From Bradyrhizobium sp. BRP22 (GTDB taxonomy: Bacteria; Pseudomonadota; Alphaproteobacteria; Rhizobiales; Xanthobacteraceae), in contig NZ_JADYVX010000034.1 of assembly GCF_020194175.1 (NCBI RefSeq), positions 1-64,000 of the forward strand: a stretch of DNA of 64,000 nucleotides, given 5' to 3'. Both the position numbers and the translations under genes were made by a program. Positions 36,535-45,335 of the stretch are shown here, in pieces; position 1 is the stretch's first letter, and each line of letters starts with the position of its first letter. The notes under the pieces are model-generated. The model searched no databases. It had not been told where the DNA came from and was given only the letters and a program-made list of their open reading frames with translations.

Positions 36535-37325
36535 GTCGCGTCCAGTCCGAGCAGCCCGAGAATCTGCCGGCGCAGATCGGCGAGATAGGGATCGCCGCGA
36601 TGACGCGGATACGGCCGGTCCACCCTGATGTCGGCCTTGACGCGCGCCGGGCGGTCGCTGAGCACGATGACACGGTTTGCGAGGAACAGCGCTTCCTCCG
36701 CATCATGCGTGACCAGCAGCGTGGTAAATCCCTTGCGCTGCCAGAGCGAGACGATCTCGGCCTGCATCGTGATCCGCGTCAGCGAATCCAGTTTGCCGAG
36801 CGGCTCGTCGAGGATGAGCACCTTGGGATCGTTGACCAACGCACGCGCCAGCGCAACGCGCTGCGCCATGCCGCCGGAAAGCTGGTGCGGATAGGCCTTG
36901 CGAAAAGCTGAGAGACCGACGAGATCGATCGCCGCGTCGACCCGCTGGCGCTGGCTTTTCAGAATGCCCTGCGCCTCCAGCCCGAGTGCGACATTGTCCC
37001 ACACCGAGCGCCAGGGAAACAGTGTTGGATCCTGGAACACGACGACGCGCGACGGATGCGGTCCCGTGATGCGGATGTCGTCCTCGCGCAGCACGCCGCT
37101 ACGCGGCTTCTCCAGCCCCGCCACGAGCCGCAGCAGCGTGGACTTGCCGCAGCCGGACGGACCGAGCAGCGCGACAAACTCGCCGGGCTCGATCGCGAGG
37201 CTGACGTCCTCCAGCACCGGAAGCACGACGCCATCGATATCGAAGGCGTGATTGACATGCTCGATATCGAGCGCGGCGCCGACCGCGGGATAGGCGATGG
37301 CCTCGTGTAAAGCAGCGGCTACCAT
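36528..37325 (-). CDS. ABC transporter ATPase, SsuB/TauB type
   Basis: 265 residues: Walker A GPSGCGKST (55-63), Q-loop FQDPTLFPW, signature LSGGMAQR, Walker B VLILDEPLGKLD and H-loop VTHDAEEA. I chose ATG 37325, overlapping the permease stop by 7 bases; longer readings run antisense through the permease gene. It is the energising subunit for the permease at 37319-38350. Confidence 0.87.
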   Translation of the reverse strand: MVAAALHEAIAYPAVGAALDIEHVNHAFDIDGVVLPVLEDVSLAIEPGEFVALLGPSGCGKSTLLRLVAGLEKPRSGVLREDDIRITGPHPSRVVVFQDPTLFPWRSVWDNVALGLEAQGILKSQRQRVDAAIDLVGLSAFRKAYPHQLSGGMAQRVALARALVNDPKVLILDEPLGKLDSLTRITMQAEIVSLWQRKGFTTLLVTHDAEEALFLANRVIVLSDRPARVKADIRVDRPYPRHRGDPYLADLRRQILGLLGLDATW

Positions 37326-38350
37326 TTGACGACGCCTTTCTGCCAGACCAGCAGGCGGTCGCGCGTCTTGAACAGCAGCGTGATCGCGCCGGAGCAGAGC
37401 AGCGACATCACGATCAGCGCGGCATACATGTTGGCATAAGCTGCCCAGCCCTGCGCCCATTGCAGGTACCAGCCGAGACCAGCCTTGACGCCGATCATCT
37501 CGGCCACGACGAGCACGGCGAACGAGGCCCCGAGCCCCATGAACAGGCCGACGAAGACATGCGGCAGCGCCGCGGGGATCGCCACCTTCAGCACCAGGAA
37601 GGACGGCTTTGCGCCCAGCGTGCGCGCAACGTCGTAATAGGCATTCGGCACGCTGGCGACGCCGGACCAGGTCAGGACAGTCACCGGGAAGCCGGTGGCA
37701 AGCGCAATCAGGAAGGTGCTCGCGCTCCAACTCGACGGAAAGGTGAAGAAGGCAAACGGCAGCCAGGCTGTCGCCGGCAACGGCCCGATGAAGCGCAGTA
37801 TTGGATGCACCCAATAACCGACCTTCTGCGACCAGCCGATTGATACGCCGGTCAGGAATCCGATGGCCGCGCCGATGATGTAACCACCAAGCTGCAGCTT
37901 CACCGACGCAATGACGCTGTCGAACAGCTTTGGCATGTCATCAGTGTAGACCTCGAGGATCGCCTGTGGCGGCGGGAAGAATGGGAGCGGCAGCCAGCCG
38001 AACTTTGCGGTCGCGACCTCCCAGACTGTCAGAAACGACCCGAGCGCCACCAGCCACGGCGCACGCCGGCGCAGCGCCACTCCGGCGCTGCCGAGGAAAT
38101 CGGCACCAATCGTCCCAAGCAGTGCTAGCGCTGCGATCCCGAACGCGGCGATCGCAAGCCCATGCGTCCGCGACCAGTCGCCAAGATCTTCCCAGTAGAG
38201 GCAGGACGCGCCGAACGCCAGCCAAGGGACGGCGGCGGCCAGCCCAACGCCGTAGCCGCCGCTGCGGAGCTTCTCGAGCCAGCCTGGGCTGACATCTGCC
38301 GCTGCCTGTCCGGCCGCGGCCGATGCATCAGACACTGAATACGTCGACAT
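37319..38350 (-). CDS. ABC transporter permease, SsuC/TauC type with N-terminal extension
   Basis: 343-residue inner-membrane permease. The last 250 residues are the usual six-helix domain, with the coupling loop YYDVARTLGAKPSFLVLKVAIPAALPH. It carries an N-terminal extension of about 90 residues with two extra hydrophobic segments (around 33-52 and 63-85), so about eight helices are expected. Its start overlaps the binding-protein stop region by 23 bases, and its stop is overlapped by the ATPase start. Confidence 0.86.
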   Translation of the reverse strand: MSTYSVSDASAAAGQAAADVSPGWLEKLRSGGYGVGLAAAVPWLAFGASCLYWEDLGDWSRTHGLAIAAFGIAALALLGTIGADFLGSAGVALRRRAPWLVALGSFLTVWEVATAKFGWLPLPFFPPPQAILEVYTDDMPKLFDSVIASVKLQLGGYIIGAAIGFLTGVSIGWSQKVGYWVHPILRFIGPLPATAWLPFAFFTFPSSWSASTFLIALATGFPVTVLTWSGVASVPNAYYDVARTLGAKPSFLVLKVAIPAALPHVFVGLFMGLGASFAVLVVAEMIGVKAGLGWYLQWAQGWAAYANMYAALIVMSLLCSGAITLLFKTRDRLLVWQKGVVKW

Positions 38351-39428
38351 AAATCCGTTCCGCGAATTTCGCCGTGTCCGTGCTCTGCTTGAACACGGAG
38401 ACGGTCTTCAGATCGTCGGCATAGCCCTTCAGTTCGCGCTTCAGGACTTCGCCAACAGGATGATGGTGATGGGTGTGATAGCGCGCCATCGCTTCGAGAT
38501 CGGCCAGCGTCGCGGTCTTCGGCGCATAAGGCTGGAACGACTTCGCAGCCTTGTCAGGATTCTGCGAGGTGAACATCGCCGCGTCGAGCAGCGCCTGGGT
38601 GATCGCGCGCGCGACATGCGGCTCGTTACGCACCAGGGAGCCGCGCAGGCCGACGATGCAGCAGGTCTTGTCGCGATATTCGCCGTCGAGGTTGGAGGCG
38701 ACTTCCTTGTACTGGCTGTCCTTGAGCCAGAGATAGGCGAGCGGATCGGAGGCGAGGAAGGCCTGCACCTCACCCTTCTCGACCGCGACGTTGAGGAGGT
38801 TGCCGGGATAAGCACGCCAGTCGACATCCTTGTTCGGATCGATGCCCTGCTTGGCAAGCTGGATCGAGAAGAAGTTCTTGTCCGGACCGGCGAGGTCGCC
38901 GACGGCGACGATCTTGCCCTTGAGATCGGCGAGCTTGTCGACGCCGGAGCCTGCGCGCGTCAGCACACGCATGCAGCCGCCATGGGTGCCGGCGGCGATC
39001 TTGACGTCAAAGCCCTGCTCCAGCAGCTTCAGCCAGCGCAGCGCCATGCCGAGCCCCGCATCGCTCTTGCCGGTGGCGATCGCCTCCAGCAACTGATCGG
39101 TCGAGCCGCTATAATTGACGAGCTCGATGTCGAGGTTCTGCTTCTGGAAGAAGCCATAGTCGATCGCGACCGGCAGCGGCGCCAGGCACACCGCGCCCGC
39201 GTTCCACGACAGCTTCAATTTGCGCGGCGCGCCGGTCAGCGGCGGCGCGTCGGATGCCGTCTTGCAGATCGGGAATTCGGAGAAGTCGATCGCCGGTACC
39301 GCGCCACGCGCAGAAAATGCCTGCGCGCCGAACGCCCCGATCGGCGCGGCAAAGGCCGCAGCCGCACCTGCCCGCAACAGCGTGCGCCGATCCATCGCCA
39401 ATCTATTCTTCTTCTCTTCAATCGACAT
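38328..39428 (-). CDS. ABC transporter substrate-binding protein, NMT1/SsuA-like, Tat-type signal
   Basis: 366 residues from ATG 39428 (MSIEEKKNRLAMDRRTLLRAG). The DRRTLLRAGAAAAFAAP stretch is a good Tat signal. The mature part (LKLSWNAGAVCLAPLPVAIDYGFFQKQNLDIELVNYSG) matches NMT1/THI5-type binding proteins, and a CMRVL/DLAGPDKNFFSIQLAKQGID region follows. A run of four histidines near residue 325 (YHTHHHHPVGE) is notable and could bind metal. It is the first gene of the operon with permease, ATPase, SfnB-like, LLM monooxygenase and SsuA. Confidence 0.84.
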   Translation of the reverse strand: MSIEEKKNRLAMDRRTLLRAGAAAAFAAPIGAFGAQAFSARGAVPAIDFSEFPICKTASDAPPLTGAPRKLKLSWNAGAVCLAPLPVAIDYGFFQKQNLDIELVNYSGSTDQLLEAIATGKSDAGLGMALRWLKLLEQGFDVKIAAGTHGGCMRVLTRAGSGVDKLADLKGKIVAVGDLAGPDKNFFSIQLAKQGIDPNKDVDWRAYPGNLLNVAVEKGEVQAFLASDPLAYLWLKDSQYKEVASNLDGEYRDKTCCIVGLRGSLVRNEPHVARAITQALLDAAMFTSQNPDKAAKSFQPYAPKTATLADLEAMARYHTHHHHPVGEVLKRELKGYADDLKTVSVFKQSTDTAKFAERIYVDVFSV

Positions 39429-39900
39429 GCTCACCCCACGTTCGACACGGCTCCGCCATCCGCGCAAACCGTCCGGCCCGCGCGCATTGGTTTCGGAGCT
39501 ATTGTTGTAAAAAGGCGGATTTCTCCGGCGCTATTGGCACCCAATGCAACCCGCAAATGATGCGGTGCGATCGCATTATCGTCAATGAAATGGAATTTCG
39601 AATGTTGCGCGGATGAAAGGGATTATCTCCACGATCCCAGCCGCGGACGAGGAAACGATTTCGTTGTGATGCGATTGTCGGCAGCTTGCGTATTACCGCC
39701 AATCGCGCGGGCATTTTGTCGTCCTGTAACGGCGCATCCAGTGCTTTCTCCGCAGAGGAAAACAACGAGATGTTCTTTGTCGCCTGCGTCGCGAATACAG
39801 ATTTCCGTTTCGTTGACTGCGACAGCTCCGCTCATAGACTCGATGGAACGCTCATGTGCTCTCCAGGCAATGGGCGAGCGAAATCAGAAAAGAGATGGAC
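39429..39900. other. divergent intergenic region between two sulfonate-type binding-protein genes
   Basis: This 472-base region carries the promoters of the operon read left from 39428 and of the gene read right from 39901. I see no convincing gene, strong palindrome or correctly spaced sigma-54 site. Its base composition is lower in GC than the flanking genes. A TGGCAC...TGC pair at 39535-39547 has the wrong spacing for sigma-54. Confidence 0.6.
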
Positions 39901-40878
39901 ATGAGCAAAGCCGCCCGCCTTCACTCCGTCACCCGTAAGATCGCAACCGTACTGGTCACTACGGCGATCACGCTTTCTTCCGTCTTCGCGGCACTGGCCG
40001 ACGACGCGATCGTGCTTCGCGTCGGCGACCAGAAGGGCGGCAACCGCTCGCTGCTCGACATCTCAGGTTTCGGAAAGGATCTGCCCTACAAGATCGAGTG
40101 GTCGGAATTTCCGGCCGCAGCACCGATCCTCGAAGCGTTGAACGCTGGCGCGCTCGACGTCGGCTATACCGGCGACCTCTCCTTCCTTTCGGTCTATGCA
40201 TCGGGCGCGCCGATCAAGGCGATCGGCGGCACACGCTCCGACGCCAGGACACAGGCCATTCTGGTGCGCCAGGATTCCCCGATCAAGTCCGCGGCTGATC
40301 TTAGGGGCAAGCGCCTCGCGGGCACGCGCGGCGGCTGGGGCCAATTCCTGATCGATGCGACGCTGGAGAAGTCCGGCTACAAGCTGGAGGACGCGACCTT
40401 CGCGCCGCTTGGCCCGGTCGATGCCAAGATCGCGCTGCTCGCGGGATCGATCGACGCCTGGGCGGTGTGGGAGCCCTACATTTCCTTTGCGACGCTGAAG
40501 GACAAAGCGCGCGTCGTTGCCAATGGCGAGGGCCTGACGCCGACGATCACCTTCATCGTCGCCTCCGACAACGCCATCGCCACCAAGCGCGCCGCGGTGC
40601 AGGACCTGCTGCAGCGGCTCAACAAGGCGCGGCTATGGTCGCTCGATCATCTCGCCGAATATGCGAAGAACACGGCCGAACTGACCAAGCTTCCTGAAGA
40701 CGTGCTGCTGAGCGCCTACACCGCGCAGAAGACCAGCCCGATCGCGATCGACGAGAACGTGGTCAAGGAGGTGCAGGAAGCCTCCGACCGCGCCACGCGC
40801 TACGGCATCCTGTCGAAGACGCTCGACGTCAGCAAAGCCGTCGATCGCAGCTTTACCACAAGCGCGAGCCTGAATTGA
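39901..40878 (+). CDS. ABC transporter substrate-binding protein, SsuA (aliphatic sulfonate) type, second copy
   Basis: 325 residues from ATG 39901 (ATG 39895 is an alternative; AGAAAAGAG lies just upstream of both). Signal peptide about residues 1-33 with a basic start (MSKAARLHSVTRKIATVLVTTAITLSSVFAALA-like, cleavage near ALADD). The mature start VLRVGDQKGGNRSLLDISG and SIDAWAVWEPYIS are shared with the paralog at 33295-34236. It is divergent from the sulfonate operon and has no permease of its own, so it probably feeds the same permease with a different ligand. Confidence 0.85.
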   Translation: MSKAARLHSVTRKIATVLVTTAITLSSVFAALADDAIVLRVGDQKGGNRSLLDISGFGKDLPYKIEWSEFPAAAPILEALNAGALDVGYTGDLSFLSVYASGAPIKAIGGTRSDARTQAILVRQDSPIKSAADLRGKRLAGTRGGWGQFLIDATLEKSGYKLEDATFAPLGPVDAKIALLAGSIDAWAVWEPYISFATLKDKARVVANGEGLTPTITFIVASDNAIATKRAAVQDLLQRLNKARLWSLDHLAEYAKNTAELTKLPEDVLLSAYTAQKTSPIAIDENVVKEVQEASDRATRYGILSKTLDVSKAVDRSFTTSASLN

Positions 40879-40922
40879 TTGTCTCTTGAAAGAGAAGTTG
40901 GCGCCGCCGCGATGGACGCTGC

Positions 40923-40954
40923 CCACCTCTCCCGCTTGCTTGCGGGAGAGGTGG
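40923..40954. terminator. perfect hairpin downstream of the SsuA gene
   Basis: CCACCTCTCCCGC (40923-40935) and GCGGGAGAGGTGG (40942-40954) form a perfect 13-bp stem with a 6-base loop, 45 bases after the stop. It is a short form of the TCTCCC/GGGAGA repeat family and has no T-run. It may act as a transcript end. Confidence 0.5.
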
Positions 40955-40976
40955 AGTAAAGTGAGGGAGACGTGCG

Positions 40977-41057
40977 ATGCCCGGCCCTCTTCATCTCGCG
41001 TTTATCGTCACGGGCCATCTGGCCTGCATGGCCTTGCTGGTGTGGCTTTCGCGTTGA
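40977..41057 (+). CDS. possible 26-residue hydrophobic peptide (uncertain)
   Basis: ATG 40977 follows GAGGGAGA at good spacing and encodes a 26-residue peptide with a hydrophobic core (LHLAFIVTG then LACMALLVWLS) that could span the membrane. It lies immediately after the hairpin at 40923, and its Shine-Dalgarno-like sequence may simply be part of that repeat. No conservation can be judged here, so treat it as a candidate only. Confidence 0.2.
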   Translation: MPGPLHLAFIVTGHLACMALLVWLSR

Positions 41058-41130
41058 TGGCTTGTTCGCACAAGCGCCGGTTGCCGCGCCGCGCGCTGCG
41101 GAGGGTGGAGAGTTGGGCGCGCCTGAAAGC

Positions 41131-41158
41131 AAAAGGCCCCCGCTTCCGGAGGCCTTTT
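41131..41158 (-). terminator. intrinsic terminator of the HU gene
   Basis: On the minus strand, AAAAGGCCTCCGG pairs with a C-GGGGGCCTTTT arm around a short loop and ends in a T-run, 3 bases after the HU stop. The A-run on the other flank makes it usable from the plus strand too, for transcripts coming from 40878. Confidence 0.85.
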
Positions 41159-41161
41159 CCC

Positions 41162-41461
41162 TTAAACCGCGTCCTTGGCAGCCTTGACCGGACGAGCCCG
41201 GACGACCTTGCGGGCCGGCTTGGCCTTGAACACCGTCTCTTCGCCGGTGAAGGGGTTGATGCCCTTGCGCGCCTTGGTCGCGGGCTTCTTGATCACCACG
41301 AACTTCGCGAAGCCGGGGACGAGGAACACGCCGTTCTTCTTCAGCTCCTTGTGACCGACGTCCGTGAGGGTATCCAACACGTTCTTGACGTCGCGCTTGG
41401 AAAGTTCGGTGGTGGTCGCGATCTTCTCGATCACTTGCGACTTCGACAATTGGGTAGCCAT
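41162..41461 (-). CDS. HU-family DNA-binding protein
   Basis: 99-residue nucleoid protein. The HU/IHF fold is clear: MATQLSKSQVIEKIATTTELSKRDVKNVLDTL, then the beta arm with GFAKFVVIKKPATKARKGINPFTGEE, including the intercalating proline region RKGINPFTG. A lysine/arginine/alanine-rich tail (KPARKVVRARPVKAAKDAV) extends past the core, as in many alphaproteobacterial HU proteins. It is monocistronic, with GGAGC before the ATG and a strong terminator immediately after the stop. It is a housekeeping gene among catabolic clusters. Confidence 0.93.
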   Translation of the reverse strand: MATQLSKSQVIEKIATTTELSKRDVKNVLDTLTDVGHKELKKNGVFLVPGFAKFVVIKKPATKARKGINPFTGEETVFKAKPARKVVRARPVKAAKDAV

Positions 41462-41884
41462 GGTTGCTCCATTGATTCTGGAAACGGCACGTTATGGCGG
41501 AAACCGGCTAAAAAAACAGGGTTTTCGTCATTCTTCACAGCTATATCGCCGCTGATACACCGGAATCCTGCGTTTTTCCCGGGTTTTTTCGCTGGTCGAG
41601 GGCTTGTGTGACCTCAGAGAGCCCTTCCATACGCCTGCGAACCGGCCGTTGACCCCTGTTTTTCGGCTGCAGATTCGCAATTGGTGATTCGCGGACTCCT
41701 TCTGGAGCCCGCTGGGTCGAGCCGCGGTCGACACGCCCGCTCGGTGTAGCGACATGAGAATGATCGTTTGGATTGTGCGGCAATTAAGAAAAATGACCCG
41801 GGTTCCCCTCCCGTCGTAACATCGGCTAAAGACGGTACGAGGCTGGGCTTACGCACGGCCTGACGCTACTCTTGGAGACCTTGT
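41462..41884. other. divergent intergenic region between HU and a peptide-binding-protein gene
   Basis: This 423-base region must hold the HU promoter (left) and the promoter of the peptide ABC operon (right). I see no gene. A loose inverted pair AGGGCT (41599-41604) / AGCCCT (41620-41625) and T-rich tracts near 41573-41590 are the only structures noted. Neither is diagnostic. Confidence 0.55.
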
Positions 41885-43501
41885 ATGGATTTGACCCGCC
41901 TTGAGATCAACCGCCGCACCGCGCTTCTGACGTCGGCGGCCATCGCCGCCAATGTCATCAACCCGATGCGGGCATTTGCGCAGGACACCCCGCGCAAGGG
42001 CGGCGTGTTCAACGTCCACTATGGCGCCGAGCAGCGCCAGCTCAATCCGAGCCTGCAGGCCTCGACCGGCGTCTACATCATCGGCGGCAAGATCCAGGAG
42101 AACCTGGTCGACCTCGACGCCGACGGCAAGCCGGTCGGCGTGCTCGCCGAAAGCTGGGAAGCCACTCCCGACGGCAAGACCGTAGCCTTCAAACTGCGCA
42201 AGGGCATCACTTGGCACGACGGCAAACCGTTCACCTCCGATGACGTCGCGTTCACCGCGATGAACATGTGGAAGAAGATCCTGAACTACGGCTCGACGCT
42301 GCAACTGTTCCTGACCGCCGTCGACACGCCCGATCCGCAGACCGCGATCTTCCGCTACGAGCGGCCGATGCCGCTGAACCTGTTGCTGCGCGCCCTGCCC
42401 GACCTCGGCTACGTCTCCGCCAAGCACCTCTACGAGAACGGCGACATCCGCCAGAACCCCACCAATCTGGCGCCTGTCGGCACCGGCCCGTTCAAGTTCG
42501 TCAAATATGAGCGCGGGCAATACATCATCGCCGACCGCAATCCCGACTACTGGCGGGCGAACGCGCCGTATCTGGACCGCATCGTCTGGAAGGTGATCAC
42601 CGACCGCGCCGCAGCGGCCGCGCAGATGGAAGCCGGCGAGCTGCACTACAGCCCGTTCTCGGGGCTCACGATCTCCGACATGGCCCGGCTCGGCAAGGAC
42701 AAGCGCTTCATCGTCTCCACCAAAGGCAACGAAGGCAATGCGCGCACGAATACGATCGAGTTCAACTTCCGCCGCAAGGAGCTTGCGGACATCCGCGTCC
42801 GCCGCGCGATCGCACATGCGATCAACGTGCCGTTCTTCATCGACAACTTCCTCGGCGATTTCGCCAAGCTCGGCACCGGCCCGATCCCGTCGACCTCGAC
42901 CGACTTCTATCCGGGCGCCGACACGCCGCAATATCCCTACGACAAGGCCAAGACAGTCGCGCTGCTCAATGAAGCCGGCTACAAGCCGGGTGCCGGCGGC
43001 ACCCGCTTCTCGCTCCGGCTGCTGCCCGCACCCTGGGGCGAGGACATCTCGCTGTGGTCGACGTTCGTCCAGCAGTCGCTGCAGGAAGTCGGCATTCCCG
43101 TCGAGATCGTGCGCAATGACGGCGGCGGATTCTTGAAGCAGGTCTATGACGAGCACGCCTTCGATCTCGCCACCGGCTGGCACCAGTACCGCAACGATCC
43201 TGCGGTCTCGACCACGGTCTGGTATCGTTCCGGCCAGCCCAAGGGCGCGCCCTGGACCAACCAATGGGGCTGGGAGGACAAGACGGTCGACAAGACCATC
43301 GACGATGCAGCCACAGAGGTCGATCCGGTCAAGCGCAAGGCGCTCTATGCCGAGTTCGTCAAGGAGGTGAACACGGAACTGCCGGTCTGGATGCCGATCG
43401 AACAGATCTTCGTCACCGTCATCACCGCGAAAGCCCGCAACCACTCCAACACGCCCCGCTGGGGCTCGACGAGCTGGCACGATCTTTGGCTTTCCGCGTG
43501 A
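41885..43501 (+). CDS. ABC transporter substrate-binding protein, family 5 (peptide type), Tat-like signal
   Basis: 538-residue periplasmic binding protein. The N-terminus has EINRRTALLTSAAIAANVINPMRAFAQ, a twin-arginine signal, cleaved near FAQD. Family 5 landmarks: GGVFNVHYGAEQRQLNPSLQAS, WEATPDGKTVAFKLRKGITWHDGKPFTSDDVAFTAMN, GTGPFKFVKYERGQYI and ADIRVRRAIAHAINVPFFIDN. It is the first gene of a complete importer with two permeases and a fused ATPase downstream. The VWMPIEQI terminus is typical of peptide or opine systems. Confidence 0.88.
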   Translation: MDLTRLEINRRTALLTSAAIAANVINPMRAFAQDTPRKGGVFNVHYGAEQRQLNPSLQASTGVYIIGGKIQENLVDLDADGKPVGVLAESWEATPDGKTVAFKLRKGITWHDGKPFTSDDVAFTAMNMWKKILNYGSTLQLFLTAVDTPDPQTAIFRYERPMPLNLLLRALPDLGYVSAKHLYENGDIRQNPTNLAPVGTGPFKFVKYERGQYIIADRNPDYWRANAPYLDRIVWKVITDRAAAAAQMEAGELHYSPFSGLTISDMARLGKDKRFIVSTKGNEGNARTNTIEFNFRRKELADIRVRRAIAHAINVPFFIDNFLGDFAKLGTGPIPSTSTDFYPGADTPQYPYDKAKTVALLNEAGYKPGAGGTRFSLRLLPAPWGEDISLWSTFVQQSLQEVGIPVEIVRNDGGGFLKQVYDEHAFDLATGWHQYRNDPAVSTTVWYRSGQPKGAPWTNQWGWEDKTVDKTIDDAATEVDPVKRKALYAEFVKEVNTELPVWMPIEQIFVTVITAKARNHSNTPRWGSTSWHDLWLSA

Positions 43502-43525
43502 TCCTTAATACGTCAAGATGAGAGC

Positions 43526-44503
43526 ATGCGCATCTTGAGCCTTGCGGGGCGGCGGCTCGCCGCCTCGATTCCGACCCTGTTCCTGATCTTGATCGGCGTC
43601 TTCCTGCTGCTGCAGATGGCGCCGGGTGATACCGTCGACGCGCTGATGGCGCAGATGGGCGGCGGCGACGCCGCGAGCGCGCGCGAACTGCGCCAGTTCT
43701 ATGGGCTCGACCTGTCGATCCCGATGCAGCTTGCGAACTATCTCTGGCGGCTGGTGCGGCTCGATCTCGGATTCTCCTCGATCTACGGCAAGCCGGTCGC
43801 CTCCGTGATCCTGGAGCGGCTGCCGCCGACGATCCTCCTGATGACCGCATCGCTGTCTTTTGCGTTCTTCTTCGGTCTCGTGTTCGGCGTGATCGCCGCG
43901 CGCGGCGTCAACCGCTGGCCGGATACGCTGATCTCGACACTCGGATTGATCTTCTATGCGACGCCGTCGTTCTGGTTCGGCCTGATGGCGATCGTGGTGT
44001 TCTCGGTCTACCTGCAATGGCTGCCGTCCGGCGGTTTCGAGGATATCGGCACCGTGCAGTCCGGCGTCTGGCGCGTGCTCGATATCGCAAGCCATCTCGT
44101 GCTGCCGACGCTGACGCTGGGGCTGATCTTCCTCGCCATCTACCTTCGCATCATGCGGGCCTCGATGCTGGAGGTGCTCAACCTCGATTTCGTCCGCACC
44201 GCCCGCGCCAAGGGTCTCGACGAGACCCACGTCGTGACGCGCCACGTGCTGCGCAATGCGCTGTTGCCGATGGTGACGCTGATCGGGCTGCAGGCCGGCA
44301 CCATGCTCGGCGGCTCGGTGGTTGTCGAAAGCGTGTTCTCGCTGCCAGGCCTTGGACGGCTGGCTTACGAGTCCGTGGTGCAGCGCGACCTCAACACGCT
44401 GCTCGGCATCGTGTTCGTCTCGGCCCTGCTGGTGATCGTGGTCAACTTCGTAGTCGATCTTCTCTATGCGCGGCTCGATCCGCGCATCCAGGCGGATGGC
44501 TGA
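43526..44503 (+). CDS. ABC transporter permease, DppB/OppB type
   Basis: 325-residue inner-membrane permease with six helices. The N-terminal helix is followed by QMAPGDTVDALMAQMGGG, then LRQFYGLDLSIPMQLANYLWRLVRLDLGFS, a coupling loop FVRTARAKGLDETHVVTRHVLRNALLP, and C-terminal YARLDPRI. It starts 24 bases after the binding-protein stop. Its partner DppC-type gene begins right after the stop. Confidence 0.88.
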   Translation: MRILSLAGRRLAASIPTLFLILIGVFLLLQMAPGDTVDALMAQMGGGDAASARELRQFYGLDLSIPMQLANYLWRLVRLDLGFSSIYGKPVASVILERLPPTILLMTASLSFAFFFGLVFGVIAARGVNRWPDTLISTLGLIFYATPSFWFGLMAIVVFSVYLQWLPSGGFEDIGTVQSGVWRVLDIASHLVLPTLTLGLIFLAIYLRIMRASMLEVLNLDFVRTARAKGLDETHVVTRHVLRNALLPMVTLIGLQAGTMLGGSVVVESVFSLPGLGRLAYESVVQRDLNTLLGIVFVSALLVIVVNFVVDLLYARLDPRIQADG

Positions 44504-44504
44504 C

Positions 44505-45335
44505 ATGGACGCGCTGAAACGCTATTTCCGCAGTCCCGCCGCGGTGATCGGCCTGATCCTGCTGCTCGTCGTGATCGCGATGGCGGTCAGCGCCGGCTTT
44601 CTATACACGCGCGATCCATTGTCGCTCGCGGGCCGCCCGCTGATCTGGCCATTCTCCAATCCGCGCTTCCTGCTCGGCACCGACAATTCCGGACGCGACA
44701 TCGCCGCCCAGATCTTCTACGGCGCACGGATTTCGCTTCTGATCGGCGGCGTCGCGACCGCGATCGCGATCCTGATCGGAATCCTGGTCGGCGCTTTTGC
44801 TGGCTATTACGGCGGCTGGGTCGACAACGTCCTGATGCGGATCACCGAGGCGTTCCAGACGCTGCCGAATTTCGTGCTGCTGCTGGTGCTGGTCGCGGTG
44901 TTCGGCTCGACGCTCACCACCGTTACGATTGCCGTTGGCGTCGTATCCTGGCCGGCGCCGGCACGGTTGACCCGCGCCGAGTTCCTGTCGCTCCGCAACC
45001 GCGAATTCGTCCAGGCCGGCAGGACGCTGGGAATGCGGGACATCAAGATCATCCTCGGCGAGATCCTGCCCAATGCGCTGCCGCCGGTCATCGTCTATGC
45101 CAGCGTGGTGATGGCGGTCGCGATCCTGCTGGAGAGCGCCCTCGCCTTCCTGCGGCTGTCCGATCCCAACGTCGCCTCCTGGGGCAATCTGATCGGGCTC
45201 GGCCGCGACGTGCTCCGCGTGCAGTGGTACGTCTCCGCGATCCCCGGGATCGCCATCCTCGTCACCGTGCTCGCGGTGTCGCTGGTCGGCCAGGGGCTCA
45301 ACGATGCGCTCAATCCGAGGCTGAAGAGCCGATGA
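44505..45335 (+). CDS. ABC transporter permease, DppC/OppC type
   Basis: 276 residues from ATG 44505; ATG 44496 (MADMDALKRY) is an in-frame alternative overlapping the previous gene. The hallmark RFLLGTDNSGRDIAAQIFYGARISL is present, with six helices and a coupling loop FVQAGRTLGMRDIKIILGEILPN. The C-terminus GQGLNDALNPRLKSR is typical. Its stop overlaps the ATPase start (ATGA). Confidence 0.87.
   Translation: MDALKRYFRSPAAVIGLILLLVVIAMAVSAGFLYTRDPLSLAGRPLIWPFSNPRFLLGTDNSGRDIAAQIFYGARISLLIGGVATAIAILIGILVGAFAGYYGGWVDNVLMRITEAFQTLPNFVLLLVLVAVFGSTLTTVTIAVGVVSWPAPARLTRAEFLSLRNREFVQAGRTLGMRDIKIILGEILPNALPPVIVYASVVMAVAILLESALAFLRLSDPNVASWGNLIGLGRDVLRVQWYVSAIPGIAILVTVLAVSLVGQGLNDALNPRLKSR

Noticed and set aside
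39535..39547. TGGCAC...TGC resembling a sigma-54 promoter upstream of the second SsuA gene
   Set aside because: Only 8 bases separate the GG and GC, whereas sigma-54 needs 10.
41849..43480. Open frame of 543 codons on the minus strand
   Set aside because: It is antisense to the family 5 binding-protein gene, which has a Tat signal and clear family motifs.
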